From Acidobacteriaceae bacterium (GTDB lineage Bacteria; Acidobacteriota; Terriglobia; Terriglobales; Acidobacteriaceae), in assembly GCA_003154055.1 (NCBI GenBank), contig PMCH01000116.1, positions 19,846 through 34,022 on the forward strand: DNA of 14,177 nucleotides, written 5' to 3'. The position numbers were made by a program, and so were the translations under genes. Within the stretch, counting starts at the first letter, position 1. Each line of letters begins with the position of its first letter. The notes under the pieces are model-generated. The model did no database searches, was not told where the DNA came from, and worked only from the letters and a program-made list of their open reading frames with translations. This document shows positions 6,403-13,712 of this stretch, piece after piece.

Positions 6403-8436
6403 CTAGTTTGGTTTCGACCCCTTCGGTTCGTCCTTTTTGGGCTTGGATGGTTCCTCCCGTTTGGGCTGAGGCGCACGCTCTGCCTTGGGGGGAGGCGTCG
6501 GCCTTTCCCGTTGCTGCTGCCACTGGTGCTGCTTGGTTTCCTGGTCCTGCGCTTGTCTATCGCTCTTGGGCTGCACGGGCGGCGCGGGTCGCGTGAGCGG
6601 ATGCGGCGACTCGGGCTGCGAGCGATCTTCATTGCGCGTTTGAGGATTGCGCATCTCCGGCGCGCGCGGCTCCTCCGGACGCGAGGCCTCGGGCCGCTGA
6701 GGCTCAGGGCGCTGCGACTCGGGCCGAACCGGCACTGCCGGCGTGCCTTGTGGGCGCGGGGCCGTCCATTCCGGCCGGGGTGCAGGCTGATTGGGACGCT
6801 CATTGTCGCGAGCGGGCTTGTTCCCCATCGTCGCAGGCGGGTTGGGACGATCATTCTCATTGTCACGAGCGGGCTTGTTCCCCATCGTCACGGGCGGGTT
6901 CGGACGATCATTCCCAGCCTCCGGCCGATTCGCCATCGGAGTCACCGGCCGTGAGGGCCGGGCCACCAACGGATCTTGCCGCTGAGACAGAGGCACGGTC
7001 GGCGCCGCAGGAGTACGCTCCGTCACTACGCGGCGGTTCGCCACAGCGGAAGGCGGCGCGATCCGGGTCGGCCGTCCGGTCCCGATCACGCTGGGACGCC
7101 CGGGTGCAACCCCGGTCTCGTGTGTAACTTGCGCCTGTTCGATTTCCCGCTGCTGCACCTGCACAACATTCCGCGCCACCGGACGCGCGTTCACAAAGGT
7201 CTCACGCGACACCGCGGTGACGGCATTGCGTGCGCCCTGGTTCGCATACGTAATGCGAGTCATGTTCGTGTTTCTGTTCACCGTGTAGTAGTTGTAAACG
7301 TTCGTCACGCGGGTGACGTTCACCACCGTATTGGTCACGTTCACCTGGTTTACGTACCCCCGGCTCACGTGGTACGCGGGAACGAAAACTTCACCGGGTC
7401 CGAGCGGAAACCATGCCACGCCGGGACCACCGCCCAAAGAGAGGGAAAAATGGAATCCCCCACCTCCTCCGACGAAAGCGACCAGCGCCGGCGCGTATAC
7501 AGGACGGATCACCACCGGTCCGGGCACCCACGCCCAGCCTCCACCCACCTGGCACCAGCGCCCGTAGTGGAAAGGGGCAAACCCCCAGGGCTCATCGTCG
7601 ACCCAGGTCCATCCCCAGGGCGCGACCCAGACCCAATGACCGTAGCGATACGGCGCCCAGCCAACTGCAACGTGCGTGGGCACCCATACCGGGCCGTAGT
7701 TCGCCGTGTAGCTCCAGCGGCCGTAATCATCCAGATCCTCGTAGCCGGTCATTTCGCGGGAAACGTAGTTCGCTGAGTCCGCCCGGTCTTCGCGACGGTC
7801 ACGCTCCAGGGCCCAATTGTCGAAAGCGTCGGGCCGCGGCAATTGATTGATGTCGTAGCTCAGCTCATCGTCTCCGCTGAATATGGCCTCCTGATTCGCA
7901 ACGACCGTGTAGTTCTGTCCACCACCGATCGCCTCGCCGCGACCCTGAATCACATCCACGGTGGTGGTGTGCCCGTCTGCGTCGACGTCAACGCGGTATT
8001 CTCCATTGCGCTGGATCTGGAACGCCAGGTTGGGAGTATCAACTTCGATGGTGTCGTCATCGTCGAGGTGGCGCACGTGCAACATCACCGTTCCGTCAGC
8101 CAGCCGTAGCTGAATCGAGCGGTCGTCGAGGGCGAGGAACGTCAGGCTGGTCTCGCTGCTCAACCGGATGGCCGTGGAACCCACGTGCAGTTCCGAGCGC
8201 GAATTCTTGTCGGTCCACAGGTTGTCACCCGTCGTCAACGGACGGTTGGGAACGGCCTCGACCCAATCCCCTTCTCCGCCGGGCTGGAATGAGACCGAAC
8301 CCTGGGCGTAGTTCATGCGAGCAACGCGGGCAGGCGGATCCTCATCGTCGTCGGCCCATGCGCGGACGGGAAGAAATAAAGAGGAGATGATCACTGCTCC
8401 GCAGAGAAACTTTATCCAATTCGGCAGGCGGTTCAT
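6403..8436 (-). CDS. Exported FecR-domain/DUF6600 protein with proline-rich repeat tail
   Basis: 677 residues from the ATG at 8436, with GGAGG (8447-8451) 10 nt upstream; a TTG seven codons earlier is less likely because the Shine-Dalgarno falls inside that extension. Residues 1-28 are a signal peptide with likely cleavage after VRAWA. Residues about 36-190 resemble a FecR-type beta domain (AQGSVSFQPGGEGDW, then LTTGDNLWTDKNSRSELHVG). Residues about 238-310 are a Tyr/Trp-rich block with repeated GxW/YGxW motifs typical of DUF6600, followed by a Gly-rich stretch (323-338). About 360-400 is Asn/Val/Thr-rich. The rest (about 440-677) is Pro/Arg/Glu-rich and probably disordered, with two near-identical 19-residue repeats (509-546), and ends Lys-rich. 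It is likely periplasmic or surface-associated and structural; its exact role is unknown. The usual FecR partners (anti-sigma, TonB receptor) are absent, so a regulatory role is unsupported. Confidence 0.9.
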   Translation of the reverse strand: MNRLPNWIKFLCGAVIISSLFLPVRAWADDDEDPPARVARMNYAQGSVSFQPGGEGDWVEAVPNRPLTTGDNLWTDKNSRSELHVGSTAIRLSSETSLTFLALDDRSIQLRLADGTVMLHVRHLDDDDTIEVDTPNLAFQIQRNGEYRVDVDADGHTTTVDVIQGRGEAIGGGQNYTVVANQEAIFSGDDELSYDINQLPRPDAFDNWALERDRREDRADSANYVSREMTGYEDLDDYGRWSYTANYGPVWVPTHVAVGWAPYRYGHWVWVAPWGWTWVDDEPWGFAPFHYGRWCQVGGGWAWVPGPVVIRPVYAPALVAFVGGGGGFHFSLSLGGGPGVAWFPLGPGEVFVPAYHVSRGYVNQVNVTNTVVNVTRVTNVYNYYTVNRNTNMTRITYANQGARNAVTAVSRETFVNARPVARNVVQVQQREIEQAQVTHETGVAPGRPSVIGTGRPTRIAPPSAVANRRVVTERTPAAPTVPLSQRQDPLVARPSRPVTPMANRPEAGNDRPNPPVTMGNKPARDNENDRPNPPATMGNKPARDNERPNQPAPRPEWTAPRPQGTPAVPVRPESQRPEPQRPEASRPEEPRAPEMRNPQTRNEDRSQPESPHPLTRPAPPVQPKSDRQAQDQETKQHQWQQQRERPTPPPKAERAPQPKREEPSKPKKDEPKGSKPN
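6801..6914 (-). repeat. 57-bp tandem duplication within the DUF6600 gene
   Basis: Two adjacent 57-bp copies (6801-6857 and 6858-6914) differ at 5 positions. They encode the 19-residue unit NDRPNPPxTMGNKPARDNE twice, with x Val then Ala. The flanking sequence at 6791-6800 resembles the end of the unit, suggesting a decayed further copy. The period is a multiple of three, so copy number can change without breaking the frame. Confidence 0.9.
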
Positions 8437-8503
8437 GGTATTTGTGCCTCCAAGCAAAGTGCCTCGTTACTTTCTAACCCGGCTGAGCTTCGTATGTTTC
8501 GGC

Positions 8504-8589
8504 GCTCCCGGGGAGTGACTAAAGTCAGTCCAGACGGTGTCGCGACAAGTTGCCGTCGCTTTTTTCGTTGCTGGGCATCTAAAGCAACG
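8504..8589. promoter_or_regulatory. Cluster of inverted repeats upstream of the DUF6600 gene
   Basis: Four self-complementary elements lie within 90 bp: CTCCCGGGGAG (8504-8514), the 12-bp palindrome TGACTAAAGTCA (8516-8527), GACGG/CCGTC (8533-8537 with 8553-8557) or alternatively GCGAC/GTCGC (8542-8546 with 8555-8559) followed by six T (8560-8565), and CGTTGCT/AGCAACG (8566-8572 with 8583-8589). They lie 68-153 bp before the ATG of the minus-strand gene. They may be operator or leader-RNA structures; no known riboswitch class was recognised. On the plus strand the GCGAC hairpin plus T-run looks like a weak terminator, but no plus-strand gene precedes it. Confidence 0.35.
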
Positions 8590-8726
8590 GCCAACAGCAT
8601 CGCGTTTACCGGCCCCCCATTTCCCTGAAAAATGATACGCGCATTGACGGAACATGTGGGGACGAGCTTGGAGGGCAAGGTTCCGTTTAAGCTACTCGGA
8701 TGTCTGGCTCGGGAAGGACCTTGTGC

Positions 8727-9010
8727 ATGAAAGTGAGGTGGTTTTCGATTCTGGCAATGGCGATCGCTTGCATGTCGGTGGGCGCGTTGGCGGGCGATCG
8801 CTCCCCGGTTCCGGGCAGTCGAATTGCTTGCCCGCGTGGAAAATGGTGCGCTGGATTCTTCTTACTACACACAGGCAGCCGAAATTTACGTCGCTGTGGC
8901 TCTCAACCGTGCCGAGTCGCAGGTGCTGCGCGGGGAGAACGCGAATCGCCGATTGGCGCATACCGCCATCGTCAAGAAGCTAGCCAAGGTTTTCCCCGCA
9001 CCCGTCAGTG
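8727..9010 (+). pseudogene. Frameshifted, internally deleted DUF1223-like remnant
   Basis: An ATG at 8727 with GGAAGG (8712-8717) upstream starts a clear signal peptide (MKVRWFSILAMAIACM, then SVGALAGDRSPV) but the frame then loses sense. From about 8816 another frame reads AVELLARVENGALD, then AAEIYVAVALNRAESQV, and LRGENANRRLAHTAIVKKL, ending near 9010. The last part resembles the C-terminal beta domain of DUF1223 thioredoxin-like exported proteins, which carry an RGEN-x-GR-x-L-x-H motif. Those proteins run 200-260 residues and have a Cys-x-x-Cys motif near the N-terminus. Here the whole thioredoxin part, roughly 130 residues, is missing. The two halves are in different frames, so a functional product is unlikely. 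Family recognition is from motif memory; decay is seen directly as the frame change. Confidence 0.5.
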
Positions 9011-9276
9011 ATACAAGTCACGACCGTTCGCAACAAAACCGCTTTAGTTCTTTACAATTCGGCAGCCCCTCCGTGAAATGGGAGAGACAGCTGCGCACAT
9101 TTTGATCCAGCGTGTGGAGGGGCTCAAGAACTGCCCGGAGGTCGCCGTTGCTCCCGAATTCATGGTCCGCGAGACGACGGCCCCGCCGAAAGCGAGGTCC
9201 AGTCGACCCCGCGTCAAAGCGCGACTGAAGGTTCCGCGAGAGTGGAACAAGTTATCTAAACTGTGTGGGTGACCCG
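9011..9276. other. Region upstream of GH30 genes, with GTTCC-N8-GGAAC inverted repeat
   Basis: No gene is supported here; short open frames on both strands lack family features. An inverted repeat GTTCC (9231-9235) N8 GGAAC (9244-9248) ends 28 bp before the first GH30 ATG and is placed where an operator could be. TATCTA (9253-9258) is a poor -10 candidate just after it, and no good -35 is seen. Confidence 0.3.
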
Positions 9277-10704
9277 ATGTCCGGAAAGACGAGACGGGAA
9301 TTCCTAAAATCATCCTCCGTGCGATTGCTGGCCGCAACCAGCGTGGGATACATCCCTTCGCTGGCAAGCGGCTTGGCCCTGCCCATTGGGGAAATCACGT
9401 CCTGGGTTACCAGCGAGAAGCTGCGCTTTGCCCGGGGTGATTCCATTCGTTGGCAATCGGCCCCCGGCACTTCGCGGGAAGCCGCCATCAGCCTGGACCC
9501 AGAGAGAAGATTCCAGGAGATTCTGGGCTTCGGTGCAGCCTTCACCGACGCGTCCTGCTACATGTTCAACCAACTCTCGCCCCCAGCCCGCGAACAACTG
9601 TTTCACGATTTGTTTCACCCGTCGGAAATGGGGTTGAATGTGTGCCGGACTTGTATCGGGGCGAGCGACTACTCCACCGAGGCATACAGCTACGACGAAG
9701 GAGAGCCGGACCCTGAACTGAAACGATTTTCGATTGACCGCGACCGCGAGTACATCCTTCCCATGTTGCGCCAGGCCCGGGGATTGAATCCGGATCTGTT
9801 TCTCTTCGCTTCGCCCTGGAGTCCGCCGGGCTGGATGAAGGCGGGAGGATCAACGCTGGGCGGATCGATGCGGCGCCGCTACCTGCCAAACTATGCCCAG
9901 TATTTCTTGAAATTCCTTCAGGCATATTCCGAGGCGGGCGTTCCCATTCAAGCGGTCACTCCCCAGAACGAAGTGGACACCGATCAGGATGGGCGAATGC
10001 CGGCGTGCATCTGGCCGCAAGAATACGAGATTGAGTTCGTGGGACGGCATCTGGGGCCGCTTCTTGAGCAAAGCGGGCTTTCGACGAAGATATGGATCCT
10101 CGACCACAACTACAACTTGTGGGGGCGGGCAATCTGCGAACTCGATGATAAGGTCCTTCGGAAATATTCCAACTCCGTCGCCTGGCATGGTTACATGGGC
10201 GATCCGGAGATGGCGAGCAGGGTCCACGAGGCGCACCCCGACGCCGACATGCACTGGACCGAGGGTGGCCCCGACTACACGAGTTCCAACTATCAGACCG
10301 ATTGGGCGGCATGGGGACAGATTTTTGCCGGAGCAGTGCGCAACTGGTGCAGTTCGGTGACTGCCTGGAACCTGGCGCTCGATGAACAGGGGCGTCCGAA
10401 TATTGGACCCTTCCCCTGCGGCGGCCTGGTGACCATTCACTCCCAGACCAGGGAGATCACACGCAGCGGCCAATATTGGGCTTTCGCGCACTTCTCCCGG
10501 ATGATCCGCCGGGGCGCACGACGTTTTGATTCGCGCGGCATTCTGCCCGGAGTCGATCATGTAGCCTTCGAGAATCCGGACGGACAACGAGTGCTGGTCG
10601 TGACCAACTCGGGAGCTGCGCGATCGGTGGTATTGCGACTCGGCGAGATGAAAGCGGATGTCGCTCTGGACAACAACTCAGTCACAACGTTGGTCTGGTC
10701 TTGA
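9277..10704 (+). CDS. Tat-exported GH30-family glycoside hydrolase
   Basis: 475 residues from the ATG at 9277, with GGGTGA (9267-9272) just upstream; a GTG at 9265 would add four residues in frame. The N-terminus has a twin-arginine signal (RREFLK at 6-11) followed by a hydrophobic stretch. The mature protein has the GH30 pattern: ILGFGAAFTDAS near the barrel start, then ASPWSPPGWMK, then PQNE with the likely acid/base E232, and MHWTEGG with the likely nucleophile E329. A short beta-domain closes the C-terminus (HVAFENPDGQRVLVV onward). GH30 enzymes are retaining beta-glycosidases such as glucosylceramidases, beta-1,6-glucanases and xylanases; the substrate cannot be read from sequence. The sequence after the acid/base (VDTDQDGRMPACIW) is unlike its neighbour's. 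The paralogue follows after 17 bp, so the two are probably one operon. Confidence 0.93.
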   Translation: MSGKTRREFLKSSSVRLLAATSVGYIPSLASGLALPIGEITSWVTSEKLRFARGDSIRWQSAPGTSREAAISLDPERRFQEILGFGAAFTDASCYMFNQLSPPAREQLFHDLFHPSEMGLNVCRTCIGASDYSTEAYSYDEGEPDPELKRFSIDRDREYILPMLRQARGLNPDLFLFASPWSPPGWMKAGGSTLGGSMRRRYLPNYAQYFLKFLQAYSEAGVPIQAVTPQNEVDTDQDGRMPACIWPQEYEIEFVGRHLGPLLEQSGLSTKIWILDHNYNLWGRAICELDDKVLRKYSNSVAWHGYMGDPEMASRVHEAHPDADMHWTEGGPDYTSSNYQTDWAAWGQIFAGAVRNWCSSVTAWNLALDEQGRPNIGPFPCGGLVTIHSQTREITRSGQYWAFAHFSRMIRRGARRFDSRGILPGVDHVAFENPDGQRVLVVTNSGAARSVVLRLGEMKADVALDNNSVTTLVWS

Positions 10705-10721
10705 AGGTTGGTCTTCTAATT

Positions 10722-12218
10722 ATGACTAGGTCCGATCGCTCATCCGATATCCAGCCTGGAAGCCGTGCCTCGGTTGCGCCCCTGGCCGTTCTGGCTCTCC
10801 TGGCGATGACCCTCTGTTTCGTGGCGTGCCCCGGCGACAAATCGGCTCCGCCCATCACACAGACCGGGCCGAACGTACAGGTGGTCATGACCACCGGAGA
10901 CCAAGCCAAACTGCTCGCGCCGCAGCCCACGGTATCTTTCGGGCAGGGCGGAAGTCAGAACGCGCTGGTCATCGCGGTGGATGCGAACACGCGGTTTCAG
11001 CAGATGGATGGCTTCGGCGCATCGCTGACTGACTCCTCCGCGTGGCTCATCTGGAACAAGCTGGATTCCTCACAGCAGGCAGCACTCATGCAGCAGCTGT
11101 TCAGTCCCTCGGCAGGCATTGGCATCAGTTTTCTTCGCCAACCGATGGGCGCCAGCGACTTCGCGGTGGGCGGCAATTACAGCTACGACGATGTTGCCGC
11201 CGGACAAACCGACCCTGGCCTGGTCAATTTCTCCATCTCACATGACACTGCTTACATCATTCCCCTGCTGTCCCAGGCACGGACGGTGAACCCCGCGGTA
11301 AAGATCGTCGCGTTGCCGTGGAGTCCCCCGGCTTGGATGAAGACGAACGAGTCGATGAATGGCGGGAGCACTATCGCCGCCTACTATCCCAGCCTGGCGC
11401 AATATTTTGTGAAGTATCTGCAGGCATATCAGCAGCAGGGGATCCCAACTTATGCGATCTCGGTACAGAACGAGCCGCTGAATTCGACGACTTCCTATCC
11501 GAGCGAATATGTCAGCGCAGCGGACGAGTCCGATTTCATTGCCAATCACCTTGGCCCCGCACTGAACAGCGCCGGACTGGGCCAGGTCAAGATTTTCGGG
11601 TACGAGCACAACTGGGACAACACTTCCTACCCGGAAACGATCCTCAGCAGTCCGGCTGGGAACTATGTGGCCGGTACTGCCTTCCATTGCTATGCGGGAG
11701 ATGTCAGCGCGCAGTCCACGGTCGAGGCTGCTTATCCCGGAAAGGATCTCTGGTTCACCGAATGCTCGGGGACAGTGGGCTCGAATTTCGCCGGTGACCT
11801 GGTGTGGAATTCAGAACATCTGATGATCGGCGCGACGCGCAACTGGGCGCGCAGCGTTTCGCTGTGGAACCTCGCCCTGGACCAGAACTCCGGGCCGACG
11901 AATGGTGGCTGCCCACACTGCCGAGGCATCGTGACCATTGATACCAGCGCATCCCCAGCAACGATCACGCGCAACATCGAGTACTACGTATTGGGGCATC
12001 TAGGTAAGTTCGTGGTCCCGGGAGCGCGGCGCATCAACTCCACTACTTTTGGCGCCGGGAGCATTGAGGACGTTGCCTTCCAGAACCCAGACGGGTCCAT
12101 CGTTCTGTTTGTGCTGAACGCGAGCGGCACAACGCAGGCATTCACCGTGAGTTGGAAGGGCACCACCTTCAACTACACCTTGCCGGCGCAATCCGTAACC
12201 ACTTTCGAATGGAAGTAA
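10722..12218 (+). CDS. Lipoprotein-type GH30-family glycoside hydrolase
   Basis: 498 residues from the ATG at 10722. A TTG at 10701 overlaps the previous stop and would add seven residues, so the start is not fully settled; GAAGG (10703-10707) is 14 nt before the ATG. The N-terminal region has a hydrophobic run ending in FVAC, making Cys36 a likely lipidation site. GH30 features follow: MDGFGASLTDSSAW, LPWSPPAWMK, VQNEP with acid/base E251, and WFTEC with nucleophile E347. The C-terminal beta domain carries FQNPDGSIVLFVLNASG and ends in SVTTFEWK. The overall pattern matches bacterial glucosylceramidase-type or beta-1,6-glucanase-type GH30; specificity is not determined. It is a clear paralogue of the upstream gene but differs in export route and active-site surroundings, suggesting divided substrates or locations rather than a recent duplication. 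Confidence 0.94.
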   Translation: MTRSDRSSDIQPGSRASVAPLAVLALLAMTLCFVACPGDKSAPPITQTGPNVQVVMTTGDQAKLLAPQPTVSFGQGGSQNALVIAVDANTRFQQMDGFGASLTDSSAWLIWNKLDSSQQAALMQQLFSPSAGIGISFLRQPMGASDFAVGGNYSYDDVAAGQTDPGLVNFSISHDTAYIIPLLSQARTVNPAVKIVALPWSPPAWMKTNESMNGGSTIAAYYPSLAQYFVKYLQAYQQQGIPTYAISVQNEPLNSTTSYPSEYVSAADESDFIANHLGPALNSAGLGQVKIFGYEHNWDNTSYPETILSSPAGNYVAGTAFHCYAGDVSAQSTVEAAYPGKDLWFTECSGTVGSNFAGDLVWNSEHLMIGATRNWARSVSLWNLALDQNSGPTNGGCPHCRGIVTIDTSASPATITRNIEYYVLGHLGKFVVPGARRINSTTFGAGSIEDVAFQNPDGSIVLFVLNASGTTQAFTVSWKGTTFNYTLPAQSVTTFEWK

Positions 12219-12248
12219 GCCGCCCGGGTGCCAGGCGGGGGAAGTCAG

Positions 12249-12279
12249 CGGCGCCGGACACTTCCTGTGCACGGCGCCG
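12249..12279. terminator. GC-rich hairpin between convergent genes
   Basis: CGGCGCCG occurs at 12249-12256 and again at 12272-12279. The element is self-complementary, so the two copies form an 8-bp stem, with CAC/GTG pairing inside the loop. It lies in the 77-bp gap between the second GH30 gene and the convergent oxidoreductase gene. No T-run follows on either strand, so if it ends transcription it does so imperfectly. A second weak stem, CCGCC/GGCGG, is at 12220-12238. Confidence 0.4.
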
Positions 12280-12295
12280 GTCCCGCGGGCTGCGG

Positions 12296-13648
12296 TCAGC
12301 CCTTGATCGTTCTCGTCCCGGCATCCCACTGCACGGCTTGCTGGCGGAAGTACGACTCATTCGCCATGTGGCAAGCCAGGGCCGCGTGATGACCAAACAG
12401 CGCGTCCTCAACCACCGGTTTGCGCGAGCGCACGGATTCGAAAAAATTCCACAGGTGAGGCTTCACGTCGTCGTAGTCCGGTCCCTTGAAGGAAACCGTT
12501 TCCGGCATCGGTTCCTGTCCGAGTTTCGGATTGTTTTCCTCGTGCCATTTCTTCTCGTACTCCTCGCGCATGGCGTGGGGGAAACTGCCGTCGTAATAAC
12601 TGGGCCCTGAGTCCTTGCCGGTCTGCGGGGTATAGCTGAGGCCGAACTCGTTCATTTCCAGAACGCCTTTGGAACCCTGGAAGCGATAAGTCTCCGGCAT
12701 CTCGGTACCCAGGTTCAGGCGCATGTAAACCGGAATCTCGCCGTACTGAAACAAGCTCGCGTGAACGTCGGGCATGTTGCGGCCGTCCTTGAAGCGAAGG
12801 ATTCCACCCATTGCCATGGCACGCTTCGGGGGCTCGTTCCAGTTGAGAACGAACATCATGCCGCTGATCAGGTGAACCAGCAGGTCGCCGGCAACGCCAG
12901 TGCCATATTCCTTCCAGCAGCGCCAGCGCGCAAAAATCTCGGGGCTGAAGGGCCGCTTGGGAACGGTTCCCTGCCAGGTATCCCAGTCGAGGTTCTGCGG
13001 GGAGAGATCGAACGGCGGCGGATATTCCCAGGCACCGGTCGGATCGTTACGCCCCAGCCAGCCCTCCACCATCATCAGATCGCCGATCATGCCTTGTGCC
13101 ACCATTTCCCGAGCCTTCTTGCAGATCAGCGAACTGACCCGTTGCGATCCGATCTGCACGATGCGGCCGGTGCGCTTGGCCGCGTCCGCCATCTCAGCAC
13201 CTTCGGCAGCGGTGTGCGACATGGGCTTCTCGCAGTAGATGTCCTTACCGGCGGAGACGGTGTCCACCACGATCTGCTTGTGCCAGTGATCGGGAACCGC
13301 AGCGATGATGCAATCGATGTTCTTGTCGGCAAGCAGATCCTGGTAGCGGCGAGTAACCGGCAAATCCGGCTTGGACGTAATTTCACGGGCCAGGGTGTGT
13401 CGCCCGTCGTAAAGATCGCAAGCCCGGGCACATTCGACCCCCGGCAAGTCGATGGCGGAACTGAGCAACCAATTCCCCTGCATGCCAATGCCGATGATTC
13501 CGAAGCGAACGCGGTCACTGGCCGCGGATAGCGGCGAGGCAAACAGCGGTTCGGGGCTGAGCAGAATGCTGTTCGCCGCCAGCGAAGCACCCGCCGCCGC
13601 GGCACCGACTCCAAGGAATTCACGGCGTGAAAAAGAAGTTTTCTTCAT
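12296..13648 (-). CDS. Tat-exported Gfo/Idh/MocA family oxidoreductase
   Basis: 450 residues from the ATG at 13648; AGGAGG (13653-13658) is only 4 nt upstream. A twin-arginine signal (SRREFLG at 7-13) and an Ala-rich hydrophobic stretch precede the mature part near residue 40. The Rossmann fold begins RFGIIGIGMQG (48-58), giving the GxGxxG nucleotide-binding loop. The family's EKP motif is E140-K141-P142, with K141 a conserved catalytic/cofactor residue. The second domain contains GTGVAGDLLVHL (249-260), with D255 and H259 fitting the usual Asp/His pair. These enzymes oxidise or reduce sugars, inositols or glycosides with NAD(P). Exported members usually hold the cofactor tightly, as in Zymomonas glucose-fructose oxidoreductase. 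The DUF1080 gene lies 64 bp upstream on the same strand, which suggests C3 oxidation of glycosides, but the substrate is not known. Confidence 0.94.
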   Translation of the reverse strand: MKKTSFSRREFLGVGAAAAGASLAANSILLSPEPLFASPLSAASDRVRFGIIGIGMQGNWLLSSAIDLPGVECARACDLYDGRHTLAREITSKPDLPVTRRYQDLLADKNIDCIIAAVPDHWHKQIVVDTVSAGKDIYCEKPMSHTAAEGAEMADAAKRTGRIVQIGSQRVSSLICKKAREMVAQGMIGDLMMVEGWLGRNDPTGAWEYPPPFDLSPQNLDWDTWQGTVPKRPFSPEIFARWRCWKEYGTGVAGDLLVHLISGMMFVLNWNEPPKRAMAMGGILRFKDGRNMPDVHASLFQYGEIPVYMRLNLGTEMPETYRFQGSKGVLEMNEFGLSYTPQTGKDSGPSYYDGSFPHAMREEYEKKWHEENNPKLGQEPMPETVSFKGPDYDDVKPHLWNFFESVRSRKPVVEDALFGHHAALACHMANESYFRQQAVQWDAGTRTIKG

Positions 13649-13712
13649 GAGGCCTCCTGGCCGTCCTTATTTTATTAGAACTGCTGTGGTCGTTTCGCCG
13701 GCCAAATCCAAA

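Noticed and set aside
6382..7776. Plus-strand open frames opposite the DUF6600 gene
   Set aside because: They are Arg/Pro/His-rich shadows of the repeat-rich minus-strand coding sequence.
8437..8720. Riboswitch (cyclic-di-GMP or similar) upstream of the DUF6600 gene
   Set aside because: The hairpins are real, but none of the conserved core sequences of riboswitch classes I know could be found.
9850..10587. 245-codon minus-strand frame opposite the first GH30 gene
   Set aside because: The plus strand has a full GH30 enzyme with both catalytic glutamates; the antisense product shows no motif.
12761..13531. 256-codon plus-strand frame opposite the oxidoreductase gene
   Set aside because: Antisense shadow of a well-supported Gfo/Idh/MocA gene.
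13651..13662. GGCC-AGGA-GGCC mini-palindrome over the Shine-Dalgarno of the oxidoreductase gene
   Set aside because: A 4-bp stem is too short to argue for regulation and is expected often in GC-rich leaders.
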